Of a DNA stretch of 64,000 nt, positions 1 through 10,039 are shown in pieces. Under the pieces are notes generated by a model. It did no database searches, was not told where the DNA came from, and saw nothing but the letters and a program-made list of their open reading frames with translations. Source of the stretch: Protopterus annectens (lineage: Eukaryota > Chordata > Ceratodontiformes > Protopteridae); assembly GCF_019279795.1 (NCBI RefSeq), contig NC_056744.1, positions 901,653,904 through 901,717,903 on the forward strand, written 5' to 3'. The translations under genes and the position numbers were made by a program. The first letter of the stretch is position 1. Each line of letters starts with the position of its first letter.

Positions 1-1445
1 ATGTAATGTTGAACAGCACGGATGGTGTATAGGGTCTGTAGCTATTGGCTAGACAGAGGCATATAGCTAGGAAGGATGTGCAGCACAAAAGGGTGATAAA
101 GGAATATGGATGAAACATACAAGCTAGGAGTGTGTTTAGAACATATGGAAACATCACTTTGATGGCCTGTTCCATGAGGAAAATGGGGAGGGAGGGAAGG
201 TTGGCTGAGGTGGGTATGGTTAATCAGGAGGTGCAACAGATTATCAAGGAATATGTAAGGATAGTTATGAGGGGGTTTAACAGTGGAAAGGCTGTTGTTC
301 CAGGTGACATACCTATGGATGCCTGGAGGTATTTCCGAGACATGGCAGTGGTATTTTTAACTGAATTGTTTACTGTAATCTTGGAAAGTGAGAAGATGTG
401 TGAGATGTTAGTGAATATGTATGGGTACTGCTTATCTGAACAAAGGTGGTCTGCAGACCTGTAGTAACAAGTGAGGGATAACATTGATCGGACACAGGAT
501 GAGGTAATGGTAAAGAGTGGTGGCAGCTAGGTTGAGAACATGGTGATGATTAATGATTTGCAGTATGGTTTCATGCCAGGTAAGAGTGGTACAGATGCAA
601 ATGTTGATCCACAGGTGTTGAAGGAGCTCTGCACTGAGGCTGAGATGCAACTGTATTGTGTCTATGTGCACCTACAGAAAGCATATGACATGCTGCCCGG
701 AGAGTAGTTGTGGTATTGTATGTGGAGGTCAGGGTTGCCAGAGGAGTCTGTCAGACACCACAGGATATGTAGGAGGCTAGTTTGACAGCAGTGATTTCTG
801 GTTTTGACATGACAGGTGGATTTAAGGTGGAGGTGGGAGTATATCAGAGGTCAGCTGTGTGTCCTTTCACATTTGCAGTGGTGAGGGACAGGTTGACAGA
901 CATGCTCAGACAGGGGGCCCTCTTGACTGTGCAGTTTGCAGATGACATTGTGGTCTGTAGTGAGATTAGGGGACAGGTTGGGGAGACCCTGGGGTGGTGC
1001 GGTTATGTTGCAGAGTGGGGAGCAATGATGGTCAGCAGGACTAAGCCAGAATACATGTGTGTGAATGGGGTGGGGGATAGAGGAATGGTGACAATGCAGG
1101 GTGTACAGTTTGGAAGGTGGATGGGTCTAACTACTTGGGAACACCAGTTCAGAGTCATGGGCAGTGTGAGGGAGAGGTGTATGAGAGAGTACAGGCAGGT
1201 TGTGTGTAGAGGGGAGAGGAGTCAGGAGTTATTTGTGACAGACAACTGCCATTAAGAGTGATATGTAAAGTCTACAGGAGGGTAGTGTGACTGGCTACAT
1301 TATATTGATTGCAGACAGTGGAATTTTACAGACAGGCAGGATTCAGGGCTGGACACAGCAGAGTGTGGGATGTTCACATTTGCACTGTGTGTGACAGGGG
1401 GGATTGGATTAGACCTACACAAGCTACTGTCTCAGTTTATAACAG
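1..1445 (+). pseudogene. RTE-clade LINE, degenerate reverse transcriptase fragment
   Basis: This is the decayed coding region of an RTE non-LTR retrotransposon of the fish Expander type, which copies its RNA at a nicked chromosomal target. The element is already under way at the window edge. Conceptual peptides follow the family order: SGKAVVPGDIPMDAWRY near 285-330 (RT finger region), VHLQKAYDMLPGE near 665-705 (motif A region), then an open stretch 782-1255 with FKVEVGVYQRSAVCPF (motif B) and QFADDIVVCSE near 930-960 (motif C, the FADD catalytic pair). Weaker similarity to the region after the RT continues to about 1445. Several stops and frame changes interrupt it, so it is dead. The stretch resembles the same family as 2685-3117 but is a separate, older copy because the two overlap in content. 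Identification is by recall of the family, not by a search. Confidence 0.75.
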
Positions 1446-1925
1446 CAATATCTCCATCCTGGACCTGTGTTTAGGCCTCTGTCCATGAGTATGTCAAACT
1501 TTGTCCATATATCATGCAGTCAGAGGCATAGAGATATGGTATATCATTACTTAGTGTTATAATTCGAAATGTCATGCCAGTTGGGTATCAGACTGCCAGA
1601 CATTTTATGTGTAAGAGGCCTTATATATGATGACAAGGCCTGGACATTCTTTGGGAGTGTGTACAGTTGGGAGGTCTTTGTATTTCTGGCTGTTGTTGAC
1701 AGACTTTCAGGATTGTGTAGCAGTGTATTGTGAATATGTTATTTCTTGGGGGGGGGGTAGATGTAAGTGTTATGTTTCCTTTTCTATCTGCCTTTGCATG
1801 CGGATGCAGTCTGGTGCTCTATCAAGTGTTACATTTTTGTAGTGTAAGACTGTGACATGTCCCATAACATCTCTTACACTTAGGGGGGGAGGTATGGTGC
1901 TGGGTATAACTGCAGTACATGTTAT

Positions 1926-1926
<1 letters not shown>
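1446..1926. other. Unassigned interval with a probable MITE end
   Basis: No gene is seen. Near 1630-1672 the text 'cctggacattctttggg' followed by 'tacagttgggaggt' matches the right end of the hAT-like MITE that is common in this window, so this is probably a truncated old copy. A short G-run lies near 1748. Confidence 0.35.

Positions 1927-2000
<74 letters not shown>
1927..2000. repeat. Compound microsatellite (CA)n(TA)n
   Basis: About 25 CA repeats pass directly into about 12 TA repeats. The tract forms the outer left arm of the fold-back element at 2001-2595 and is mirrored by the (TA)n(TG)n tract on its right. Confidence 0.95.
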
Positions 2001-2011
<11 letters not shown>

Positions 2012-2590
2012 ACTTTTGAAGAACAAAGGTTCACTACTTCGAACTTCAAAAGTACACCCACACTAATGCGAAAGTGCACTTTCACGAAAGTGCACTCTCG
2101 CGAACCTGCTAGACTGAACGGGCTAGCAGTCATGGACCTTAGGGTTAGGGCACGGGTTAGGGTAAGAGGATAGTTAGTAGGGTTATCCCCTTACCTTGAC
2201 CCATGCCCTAACCCTAAGGTCCATGACTATCATACCACAGTGGAAGATATTCCAAATCGGGCTATGTCCTCCACTGTGGTGTGATAGTCATGGACCTTAG
2301 TGTAAGGGCACGGGTTAGGGTAAGGGGATAGTTAGTAGGGCACGGGTTAGGGTAAGGGAATAGTTAATAGGGCTATCCCCTTTCCTTGACCCGTGCCCTA
2401 ACCCTAAGGTCTGTGACTATTGCACCACAGTGAAGGACATAGCCTGTTTTTCAATGGCCTCCATTGTGGTATGGTAGGTTCGGTCTAGTGAGCTTAAGCG
2501 AAACTGCACTTATGTTAAAGTGCACTTTCGCTTAAGTGGGGATGTACTTTCCCATTTCAAAAAGTGAATTTTCATTGTAGGAAAGTACAC

Positions 2591-2595
<5 letters not shown>
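2001..2595. mobile_element. Fold-back (multi-hairpin) non-autonomous element
   Basis: The ends are inverted: TGTGTACTTTTGAAG near 2009 on the left, and its imperfect complement in 'aaagtgaattttcattg...gaaagtacaccca' ending near 2593. Motifs such as GAAAGTGCACTTTC recur in both arms. Between the arms lie four hairpins in an alternating order. Two are long stems beginning GTCATGGACCTTAGGGTTAG (about 2129-2228 and 2288-2418). Two are stems of the type ACTATCATACCACAGTGG (about 2223-2294 and 2415-2477). No coding capacity is seen. It resembles a fold-back or MITE-type DNA element. The superfamily is unknown because the target duplication is hidden in the flanking (TA) tracts. Confidence 0.7.
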
Positions 2596-2674
<79 letters not shown>

Positions 2675-2684
2675 ATATATATCT
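2594..2684. repeat. Compound microsatellite (TA)n(TG)n(TA)n
   Basis: About 16 TA repeats, about 20 TG repeats and a short TA-rich tail. This is the reverse complement arrangement of the tract at 1927-2000, so the microsatellites extend the inverted arms of the fold-back element. Confidence 0.95.
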
Positions 2685-3117
2685 ATATCAGCTATGTTAT
2701 ACGGGTTGGAGACAGTGGCATTGACAAAAAGGCAGGAGTCAGAGCTTGATGTGGCAGAGTTGAAGATGTTAAGATTTGCACTGGGTGTGACGAGGATCGA
2801 CAGGATTAGGAATAAGTATATTAGAGGGTCAGCCAAAGTTGGAAGGTTGGGAGACAAAGCCAGAGAGGCAAGATTAAGTTGGTTTGCACATGTGCTGAGG
2901 AGGGATGCAGAGTATACTGGGAAAAAGATGCTAAGGATCAAGCTGCCAGGTAACAGGAAAAGAGGAAGGCCTAAGATAAGGTTTATGGATGTGGTGAGAG
3001 AGGATATGCAGGTGGTTGGTGTGACAGAGCAAGATGCAGAGGACAGGAGGAAATGGAAACAGTTGATCTGCTGTGGCGACCCCTAACGGGAGCAGCCAAA
3101 AGAAGAAGAAGAAGAAG
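2685..3117 (+). pseudogene. RTE-clade LINE, 3' end with C-terminal domain
   Basis: A 5'-truncated RTE copy. The open frame covers the C-terminal part of the polyprotein: MLYGLETVALTKRQESELD, then the conserved LGVTRIDRIRNKYIRG and ARLSWFAHVLRR, then RKRGRPKIRFMDVV and a closing WKQLICCGDP. The coding end runs into the diagnostic 3' tail 'ctgtggcgacccctaacggg' (3072-3091), followed by 'agcagccaaaag' and about five AAG repeats. Family members end this way, so this is a true 3' terminus. The left edge abuts the microsatellite of the fold-back element. The frame is unbroken from about 2690 to 3086, so this copy is younger than the one at 1-1445. Its tail is shared with the SINEs at 9246 and 18154. 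Confidence 0.85.
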
Positions 3118-3134
3118 ATCTGTATATGTATGCA

Positions 3135-3178
<44 letters not shown>
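3118..3178. repeat. (TG)/(TA)n microsatellite
   Basis: A short TG-rich lead passes into about 16 TA repeats. It sits between the RTE 3' end and the left terminus of the element at 3178-3945. Confidence 0.9.
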
Positions 3179-3179
<1 letters not shown>

Positions 3180-3945
3180 TTCTACCTGACTTCACCGACA
3201 CGCGGAACATGGACAGCGCAATCGAGCCGCAGAAGAGCGAAGTGCAGAAGACCGACGACGGGACCCAGAAGATCGACAGTGCAGAAGACCGACCCGACGG
3301 ATGAAAGCACCGGCGCTGAGGATGCCGAAATGGGAAAAGGCTGTGTAAGTATGCGGTAGTGACGGACGTTAGGGTGCGAGTAAGGTAAGTGTGGATAGGG
3401 GTGGGTTAAGTGAGTTAGGGTTAGGGAGCGGGTCAGGTAAGTGTGCGGTAGTGAATGTGTTTGGGTTAGGGGCGGATAAGTGAGTTAGGGTTAGGGAGCG
3501 GGTCAGGTAAGTGTGCGGTAGTGATTGTGTTTGGGTTAGGGGCGGATAAGTGAGTTAGGGTTAGGAGCGGTCAGGTAAGTGTGCGGTAGTGATTGTGTTT
3601 GGGTTAGGGGCGGATAAGTGAGTTAGGGTTAGGGAGCGGTCAGGTAAGTGTGTAGTGACGGACCTTAGGGTTAGGGTTTGGGTCAGGGTTGTAGGTAGTT
3701 GTGTATGTGAGGTTTAGTGTGGGTTTGCAGGGATTTTGGTGTGCTTGTGTTGTGTATGTGGTTTTGGATGGGGAATGTGTTTTGTTTGTTGATTGTGGTG
3801 TGTGAAGTGTATAAGGTTTCGTGTTTGTGTACCGTCGGTTATTTCGTTGTCGGGCATGTGGATTTTCGTGTTTTGTACTGTCGGTTATGTGGTTTCGGTG
3901 ATTGCGTTGTCGGTGTTGTGGTGTTTCGTGAAGTCAGGTAGAACC
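3178..3945. mobile_element. TA-flanked non-autonomous DNA element with inverted termini
   Basis: The left end begins TGGTTCTACCTGACTTCAC and the right end closes with its complement GTGAAGTCAGGTAGAACCA, a perfect 19-bp inverted repeat. Both ends abut (TA)n tracts, so a TA target is likely. The interior is GC-rich on the left (3190-3330), then a tandem block (3411-3655), then a G/T-rich right part with no convincing gene. The core 'ggaccttagggttaggg' near 3660 is shared with the fold-back element at 2001-2595, which suggests a common family or exchange. Confidence 0.75.
3411..3655. repeat. 70-bp tandem repeat, about 3.5 units
   Basis: Units start at 3411, 3481, 3551 and 3619 with 'tgagttagggttaggg' and continue 'agcgggtcaggtaagtgtg'. 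The first two are 70 bp, the third about 68 bp, and the last is partial. Unit differences are few. Each unit carries two GTTAGGG motifs. Confidence 0.92.
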
Positions 3946-3970
3946 ATATATATATATATATATATATATA

Positions 3971-4021
<51 letters not shown>

Positions 4022-4023
4022 CT

Positions 4024-4090
<67 letters not shown>
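3946..4090. repeat. Long interrupted (TA)n microsatellite
   Basis: About 140 bp of TA repeats, broken by short 'cctatata' and 'gtacctaga' interruptions. It is the right flank of the element at 3178-3945. Confidence 0.95.
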
Positions 4091-4097
<7 letters not shown>

Positions 4098-4419
4098 TAT
4101 GTTAATATATCTTTAACCTTGTATTTATATCAATATAGCTATATCTATATATATTTTTAAAATATATGACTATTGATATATCAGTATATTTCTTGTTTGT
4201 TATCTACACATTATATTATTTTATGATATATATCTACATATTCTATATGTGTAATATCATATGTACAGCTACATATATCTGATGTATAGACTTTTCATAT
4301 GCATCTATCACCATACACATCTATATTTGTATATTTATAAATTATAAACATGCTGGTTCCACAGTGTTTGTTCCATGGTATTCTATACCTGTATTGAATG
4401 ATATATTTAAAAAAAACAT
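4091..4419. other. AT-rich interval, nothing recognised
   Basis: TA-rich degenerate sequence that appears to grade out of the microsatellite. No open frame or repeat family is supported. Confidence 0.5.
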
Positions 4420-4435
4420 ACAGTAATACAGCTGT

Positions 4436-4500
4436 GATGGAGTAGTGGTACATTTTTCTAACTATGGTGTCTAGAGTCCTGCGTTCAAGACTGGGCAAGG
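4436..4500 (+). repeat. tRNA-like module (A-box/B-box relic)
   Basis: TGGAGTAGTGG near 4438-4448 resembles a tRNA A box, and 'gcgttcaagactgg' near 4481-4494 resembles a B box, at about tRNA spacing. It lies just outside or at the left edge of the Harbinger derivative. Similar modules occur near 21.6, 37.4-38.1 and 62.6 kb. It does not fold as an intact tRNA by eye. Confidence 0.4.
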
Positions 4501-5659
4501 CTGATTATTTTATTGCTGAGCAGAACAAGAGCTATTGGATACAGGGTGATTAAGGCACTTTTAAGCAGTTGTAAGCGAGTTTGCGCAGGTTTGCACAGCA
4601 ATGCTAACTTCAAGTTAAGTATGCTTACAGCCAGTTAGCCTTAAAAGTGCTTAAGTATTGCTTAATGCTGCACAGACAGGCCTAATCCTGCTTACTACTG
4701 CTTAAAAGAGCTTGCTCCCGCTTACCACCGCACTAATTTCTTTAAAAGAAAAGAAAAAAGGAGTGAAAGGAAAATTGTGAAAAAAGGAGGCACAAACAGG
4801 GAAAGACAATAGGGAAAGTAGCTAGGAATGTACAGGATGGGTGTAGGGAATGTCCATAGCTGTCCATTTCTTCTACAGCAACAACTGTGCATATATACTG
4901 AATTTGGAGGTATATTTGGACACTCAAACCCCTGAGAGAGGGTTGAGGACAACAATAATGTGTTGTGAAGCCAATTAGACAAGGTTACATGTGTCCAGTG
5001 GACTCATGTGCAAAATGGACAGCTATGTATGGGGAGAATATTTTTTTGGGAACAGATTGCCATTTTTTTTTAAGGCGAGAGTGGGATGCTGTGAAAGGAT
5101 AGTAGGTATATTTGGGGCAGTAGGTTGGGTAGGAGGACAGACAAAGCAGACAAGATAGCATACAGGGGTAGTATATGACACATGTGGGGGGTAAACACCT
5201 TGGATGGGGAGGGGTATTTGGAAATCTAAGCCCATGAGCCCCCAAATGGAAACAGTGGGACTGAGGTCCCCACCCATGGGCAGCCACCACTGCACCTTCA
5301 CGGCCCCAAAGGTGGCTGTGCTGGGGGTTGAGCAGAAGGGGCAGGCTGACCCTCTAATTGCGCTATGCAGCCCTCAAGCTGGGGTAGCAGATCTCCAAAC
5401 TCCTTTCGGAGCTCGCTACGTACCAATCGCCGGACCTGGCTTTGGGTGACAGGATCCTGTCCACGCCCACTCCCGGGGGGGAATGAGCCCAATCCCCTGA
5501 GGCGGTTCCACCCAAAGGTGGTGCAGGACCAGAGGACAAGGAGGTCCTGGGGTGGATCCCAGATGTGCTGGGGCCTGGTGCCACGGCCAGATGAGGTGGG
5601 AGAGGTGGGTCCGCTGGGACCAGCCTTCCCAAACGTGCTATGGTGTTACAGTTTTAGAA

Positions 5660-7020
5660 CATATGTGGGTTAGTAATAGTCAACACAATCCAGGATTAGT
5701 TATAACAGCCCGCATAGATATTCCCATTAACCCAAAACAACCGATTTTGAACAGTTGCAAAGCAAACAGAGCACATACATACATGGAACCACAGTGGGCA
5801 TTACAACAGCATGCAGGTTACATTGATAGCAACAGGCCACCTATGATAGTATTTCAACATGGAACATTAATAGAAACACATTTCAATATTTGTTGAACAA
5901 TAGGACATATGTCCCAACAGTAGGTTTGGTGTAAACATACCCATTGATTTGTATGTTTACATTATTGTTGCAGATATGGTGGGGGAAGATGTCAATTAAC
6001 AACTTGTATATCCTTGCAGTACTCACAACTTTAATGATCATTGCTCTAATCATTACTCTACAGGTATTATTACAATACCCTATGGCCTTGGTTTGGGCAG
6101 TGGAATCTTTGTACACAATGTATAATTCAACTGTCTTATAGCTAAATTCTACTTCTCTTACCTGGTAGACCTGTGGCGGGAATGTTTGTTAACACTACTG
6201 ACTGTTTCTACACATATTCCCAGATTCCTAGTTAAAATTATGCACATACCTCTCAATCTCTTAATGCACAACATCTGGACAAAGCTTGACAACATGGGGG
6301 GGGCTACAAATAGAGACATATTTTGAATATTGCTCGTATAAACTTTTAGACAGTTGTTAGAGTAATAGGATTTGTTTTAATATACATTTTCTGAAGGATT
6401 TGAAGTCTGACACTCAAATGTATGGCATTTTTGGTGACTACAATCCTGACATCATCCCACTGATTTGCCAGGGAAAAAGAGGAACAGGCCAAAAATATGA
6501 GCCAAATATCTGGACATTCTGGGAAAATCTGTACAGTTGAGAGGTATGATTATGCATACAGCTTACAACCACTCCCAGGATTCGAACCATGGCTGCGTGT
6601 GCTAAAAATGCAACAATTTTTGTTTCATCAGAGTGAGTTATTTAGAAACCACTGACTGTGCCTTCAGTGTTTTCTATATAAGTCTCTCTTGATTGTACAA
6701 TCTGACCTTGTAATTACAACAGTCTTATACAGACATTCCTAGACATATTTTTATGTAGCACAGTGTGGGTAACAGTGATTAACACAACCTTACTATCCAG
6801 TGAATGCAACACTAAATGCCATACAATTCCACAGTAAACACAACCAGTCCAGGATTTAGAACTTTATTGCCAGGCAGTTACAGTTTTATTTAAATATCAC
6901 CTATATGAAACTATTACTGTCATATTGCCTGGTTTATTCAGTATAACCCATACGCAGTTTTTATACTGCCACGTGACTTTCTACTACTTTATATTTATTA
7001 TGACTACTACAAGCAGGATT
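5660..7020. other. Intron-like interior of Harbinger derivative 1
   Basis: Non-coding sequence colinear with about 39100-41330 of the second copy. It contains the MITE at 6245-6548. On the minus strand it also has a perfect tRNA-type B box, GGTTCGAATCC (complement of 6578-6588), whose counterpart in the other copy is at 40156-40166. Confidence 0.5.
6245..6548 (+). mobile_element. hAT-like MITE, with 8-bp target duplication
   Basis: Ends are CATACCTCTCAA and TTGAGAGGTATG (inverted). An exact 8-bp direct repeat ATTATGCA flanks it (6237-6244 and 6549-6556), the size used by hAT transposases. The body has the family landmarks 'aaatattgctc', 'gaaggattTGAAGTCTGA' and 'atctggacattctg'. It carries no coding capacity. 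The matching spot in the second Harbinger copy lacks it, so it inserted after the copies separated. Confidence 0.85.
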
Positions 7021-7138
7021 GTTACTCACCAGCCTCGCGATGCAGCCTTTGCAACCTACTAGCATGGGCTTCCTGATTCACAGCCTGCTCAGCTGCAGCT
7101 GTAAGGGAAATAGAGAAATATTTAGGCATACCTATCCA

Positions 7139-7178
<40 letters not shown>
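7139..7178. repeat. (CA)n microsatellite
   Basis: About 19 CA repeats inside the first intron of the Harbinger accessory gene. The 41.4 kb copy has no such tract at this place. Confidence 0.95.
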
Positions 7179-7183
<5 letters not shown>

Positions 7184-8319
7184 ACTTTGGTAAACAGTTA
7201 TCGATATGAATACTTACACACTGCTGGGACATCACCCCTCTGCCTTGATTCTTGGACCCACTCATTCAAGAGTTCCCACTTCCTCTGCTTCAAGTCGGCA
7301 TAGTGATGCTGGACCTGCTCACCAGTCCGGGGGATACCAGTGGCACTGGTGAGATCGTGGGCAAGACAGCCCCAGTCTTCTGCTTTATATTGGGAGCCCT
7401 GGTACTGGCCCTGCAGCAGTCTCTCGTCATGGTTTTTTTACCAGGAATCCTACCATGACCTTGGACTCCTGTATGCCCCAGTGCTGCACCCGGAAGCGCA
7501 TGCCCTCGCCAACACCTGCCATACTGCATACAATGGGAAGCTGCAACCAGTTGTGAGCTGCATTCCCACCTGTGGGGTTTAAATATGGCCGATTTCCCTC
7601 CTTTTACCATGATTGGATGGTTTTGGATATGCTGAGCTAAGCTAATCTACGAGCAAACCTGCTTAGCTAAGGTTGGCAGTGCTTAAAGGGGCAGGTTCAG
7701 CACTGCTTACCAATGGGCAAGTCCACTTAGCTGGGCTACTTGTTGGCTTAGCAGTCATAGTTACACAATGCTGACACCTGGTAAGCAGAGCTGTGCAATG
7801 CTTAGCATCACTTATTTTTTATTTTATAGACTATCTGCTGTATGGGATTGATTCATCATTCATTACATATTATAAATTTGTTTACTGTTCCTGATATCCC
7901 CCAATGTGCTTTCATTACATTTATTCATGTGTGACTATACTGTATGGGGCACTTGTGTTTATATGGGGGTTTCACAACTTTATTAAACTGACACCTCACA
8001 TCTGGACCTACTACAGTATTCTGGTTAACAAATATATGTTATTTAGTAGCTAATTATAAAAAAAATGTTTATATACTGCTTTCACATGTAAAATGCAAAC
8101 TGGCGACCGTGGGAATTGAACTGGGAACAGCTGTTTGCAAAGCATACACTCGAATCACTACACTACTGCTTAGGTCGTATGCCTTTTGCTATTTAACTTC
8201 TTGTGCTCTTTAAGCTGGACTAAGCATAGCTAAGCAACAGGCACACCTACGCAGCTACGCTTAAACTTTATTGCATGTATAAAAAAAAATTATTTGTTGT
8301 GTTTTTTTATTTGTACCCT

Positions 8320-8541
8320 TCAGAATATCCATGCTAATGCTGAACCTCTTATTCTATCAACTTTATGCTTTGTAGAATGAATGTCCCTTATAGCTTTGTC
8401 CACATTCCTTACTCTGATGGGTTGGGAGGTGTGTGCTATGTGCTTATGCTACATCTGTTATTCTATCAACTTTTGCCTTGTTAGGGATGATTGTCCCTTA
8501 TGGCTTTGACCAGATTTCTTACCCTGACAGGTTGGTGGTGT
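8320..8541. repeat. Two tandem relics of a hAT-like MITE end
   Basis: Two stretches of about 110 bp each run 'attctatcaactttatgc' or 'attctatcaacttttgcc', then 'tgtcccttat..ctttg' and a GGTTGG(G/T)(A/G)GGTGT ending. They match, loosely, the right-end part of MITE copies such as 11450-11538. They look like a duplicated old end, not two full insertions. Confidence 0.45.
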
Positions 8542-8565
8542 TACGAGTATTCTCGCTCATTGTAA

Positions 8566-8764
8566 ATTGCCAAATGGCAATTCTGGGGTGCAGGGGGCAT
8601 GTGTATAGTGAGAGCACTGCTCTCAGACACACCCCCTGCACTCGTACACAGAACCATGTCCGTTTTGCAGTAGGGCAGCACACCTTCATGAATATGCATG
8701 GTGTGCTGCTGTGCTACACAGGAACGGTCCCTTTCATGCAGGAATTAGTTATTCCTGCAATGAA
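8566..8764. repeat. Cluster of four short hairpins
   Basis: Four consecutive inverted repeats: AATTGCCA/TGGCAATT (8566-8583); TGCAGGGGG/CCCCCTGCA (8589-8640) with a nested GAGAGCA/TGCTCTC in its loop; GCAGCACACC/GGTGTGCTGC (8675-8709); and TTCATGCAGGAAT/ATTCCTGCAATGAA (8733-8764). They lie within a chance open frame (8433-9044) that shows no known domain. Confidence 0.8.
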
Positions 8765-9245
8765 GGTTACTGAATCCCGGGGACTCAGACTAATTGCAGT
8801 GTGTCTTCTGAAACTGCATCCACATTTGGTGCACCAAAGTCTTCCTTTTGCATGCTGTGCTGTTCACAACTGGCTTTTGGAATCCAGCACATTGTGCAAC
8901 TGGAAGTCTGCAGCTCTTTATAATGCTCAATCATCTGGAGTAAACTTTGTGAAAGAGCATAAGTATTTTATACTGTATTTAAAAATAGCGGTAAATACAA
9001 TTATTTACTTGAAAGTGCTGCACCACTGGGTACTGACTACTTAATCTGCTATGGATTAAGAAATCTTCTTTTTCCCTTGAATGTGACTATTTTGTCCATG
9101 ACATATAGATAGCATTACCTAACTGTGTGACTGATCAAGTCACTGAACCAGATACAGCTCCCAGACAGAGTGTGAAAAAGATCCATGGAAATCAGTTATC
9201 TTCCCTGGAAACCATATAAAATGAATATATAAATAAACTACTCAG
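8765..9245. other. Unassigned interval
   Basis: No gene or recognised repeat. An open frame running to 9044 has no familiar domain or supporting context. Confidence 0.4.
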
Positions 9246-9382
9246 GTTGTTGTTTGTCTTTCAGCTTTTCCCAGTTAGGGGTCACCACAGCGGAACTCCG
9301 GTCCACTAATGATTGGCAGGAGATTTTCACGAATGCCGAGGTGCCAGCTTGACGTCCAACCTTCAACAAAGGCACACCCATT
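9246..9382 (-). mobile_element. 5'-truncated SINE with RTE-like tail
   Basis: On the minus strand the 3' end reads GTGACCCCTAACTGGGAAAA, then GCTGAAAGACAAACAACAAC, close to the RTE LINE tail at 3072-3117. TACTCAG flanks it (9239-9245 and 9383-9389), a possible short target duplication. Only the tail half of the SINE is present compared with 18154-18426. Confidence 0.7.
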
Positions 9383-9389
9383 TACTCAG

Positions 9390-9957
9390 ATAATCGGCAT
9401 GAATTTTTGTTAGTGTTTGTTTTTCATTCTACACAATATCATTTATGCATCACATTTAGAACATTTGTCACTGCTTTAAAGGTTTTCAGTTAGCTGATAC
9501 TACTGGGATGATACAGTTACTGGACATTTGAGGATATCAGGAGCATGGCTTTCTGTTGAAGATTATTTCAGTGAATGCAAAGAAATAAAAGCCAGTTCAC
9601 TGAAACCGCCTTCAAAGAAAGTGGAGATTGCCTTTTTCTCCACTGCTGTGTGACCTTGGAGTGAATATGTATATGTCTGGGGGGTATGGAGGTTTAGCCC
9701 CACAAGAAGTGTTGAAAAAAATTGTTTCAATGTTTGCTGAAGGCACTTTCTGTGAACTTATTTTGGTTTATTTGCATTCATCAAAACCACCTTTGATGAC
9801 GACATTAATTGTCAAATGTCAGTCTCATACTACCAGATAATCATTAAAGAAAATAACACCATATATGAGAGATGCAGATATACAACTTCCTTGGAAGCAA
9901 ATACAAACAAGGTTGTCAGGAATAACCACACTACATCCTTCACACACATACCACTTA
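9390..9957. other. Unassigned interval
   Basis: No gene is recognised. A 70-residue open frame (9628-9840) lacks any domain. Confidence 0.4.

Positions 9958-10037
<80 letters not shown>
9958..10037. repeat. (CA)n microsatellite
   Basis: About 36 CA repeats with a few 'ca-ta' interruptions. Confidence 0.95.

Positions 10038-10039
<2 letters not shown>

Larger units (their letters stand above)
5298..7610 (-). pseudogene. Harbinger Myb/SANT accessory gene, three exons (copy 1)
   Basis: In known Harbinger elements a Myb/SANT (trihelix-like) protein binds the element ends and helps bring the transposase into the nucleus. Here exon 1 (about 7610-7217) starts MVKGGKSAIFKPHRW and ends at a donor read as GTAAGT near 7211-7216. 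Its SANT region is frame-damaged compared with the 41.5-41.9 kb copy. Exon 2 (7098-7031) is flanked by a TTACAG acceptor and a GTGAGT donor and reads AAAEQAVNQEAHASRLQ. Exon 3 (5637-5298) is proline-rich, with PPLPPHLAVAPGPSTSG, and ends in a short charged helix, SQVRRLVRSELRKEFGDL, and a QPPAQPP tail. The exons match the second copy in order and phase style. Stops and frame changes suggest decay. Confidence 0.6.
4540..8275 (-). mobile_element. Harbinger derivative 1 (Myb/SANT gene only)
   Basis: The ends are approximate. Both sides carry clusters of short GCTAAGC/GCTTAGC-type motifs (about 4550-4735 and 7625-7810 plus 8212-8270), the style of subterminal repeat seen with Harbinger elements here. 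The interior holds a three-exon Myb/SANT-type accessory gene on the minus strand. No transposase is visible. The whole unit is colinear with 38150-42615: the same left block, exon order, introns and right block. A hAT-like MITE (6245-6548) and a (CA) tract lie inside it. The superfamily assignment comes from the accessory protein. The target duplication was not resolved. Confidence 0.65.

Noticed and set aside
3361-3690. Interstitial telomere array
   Set aside because: The TTAGGG words are spaced inside 70-bp units rather than being uninterrupted hexamers.
4985-5301. Minus-strand open frames in the left block of Harbinger derivative 1 as extra genes
   Set aside because: The matching block in derivative 2 shares the DNA but not a consistent reading frame beyond the accessory exon.
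8433-9044. 203-codon plus-strand open frame
   Set aside because: It starts in MITE-like sequence, runs through the hairpin cluster, and shows no domain or codon support.
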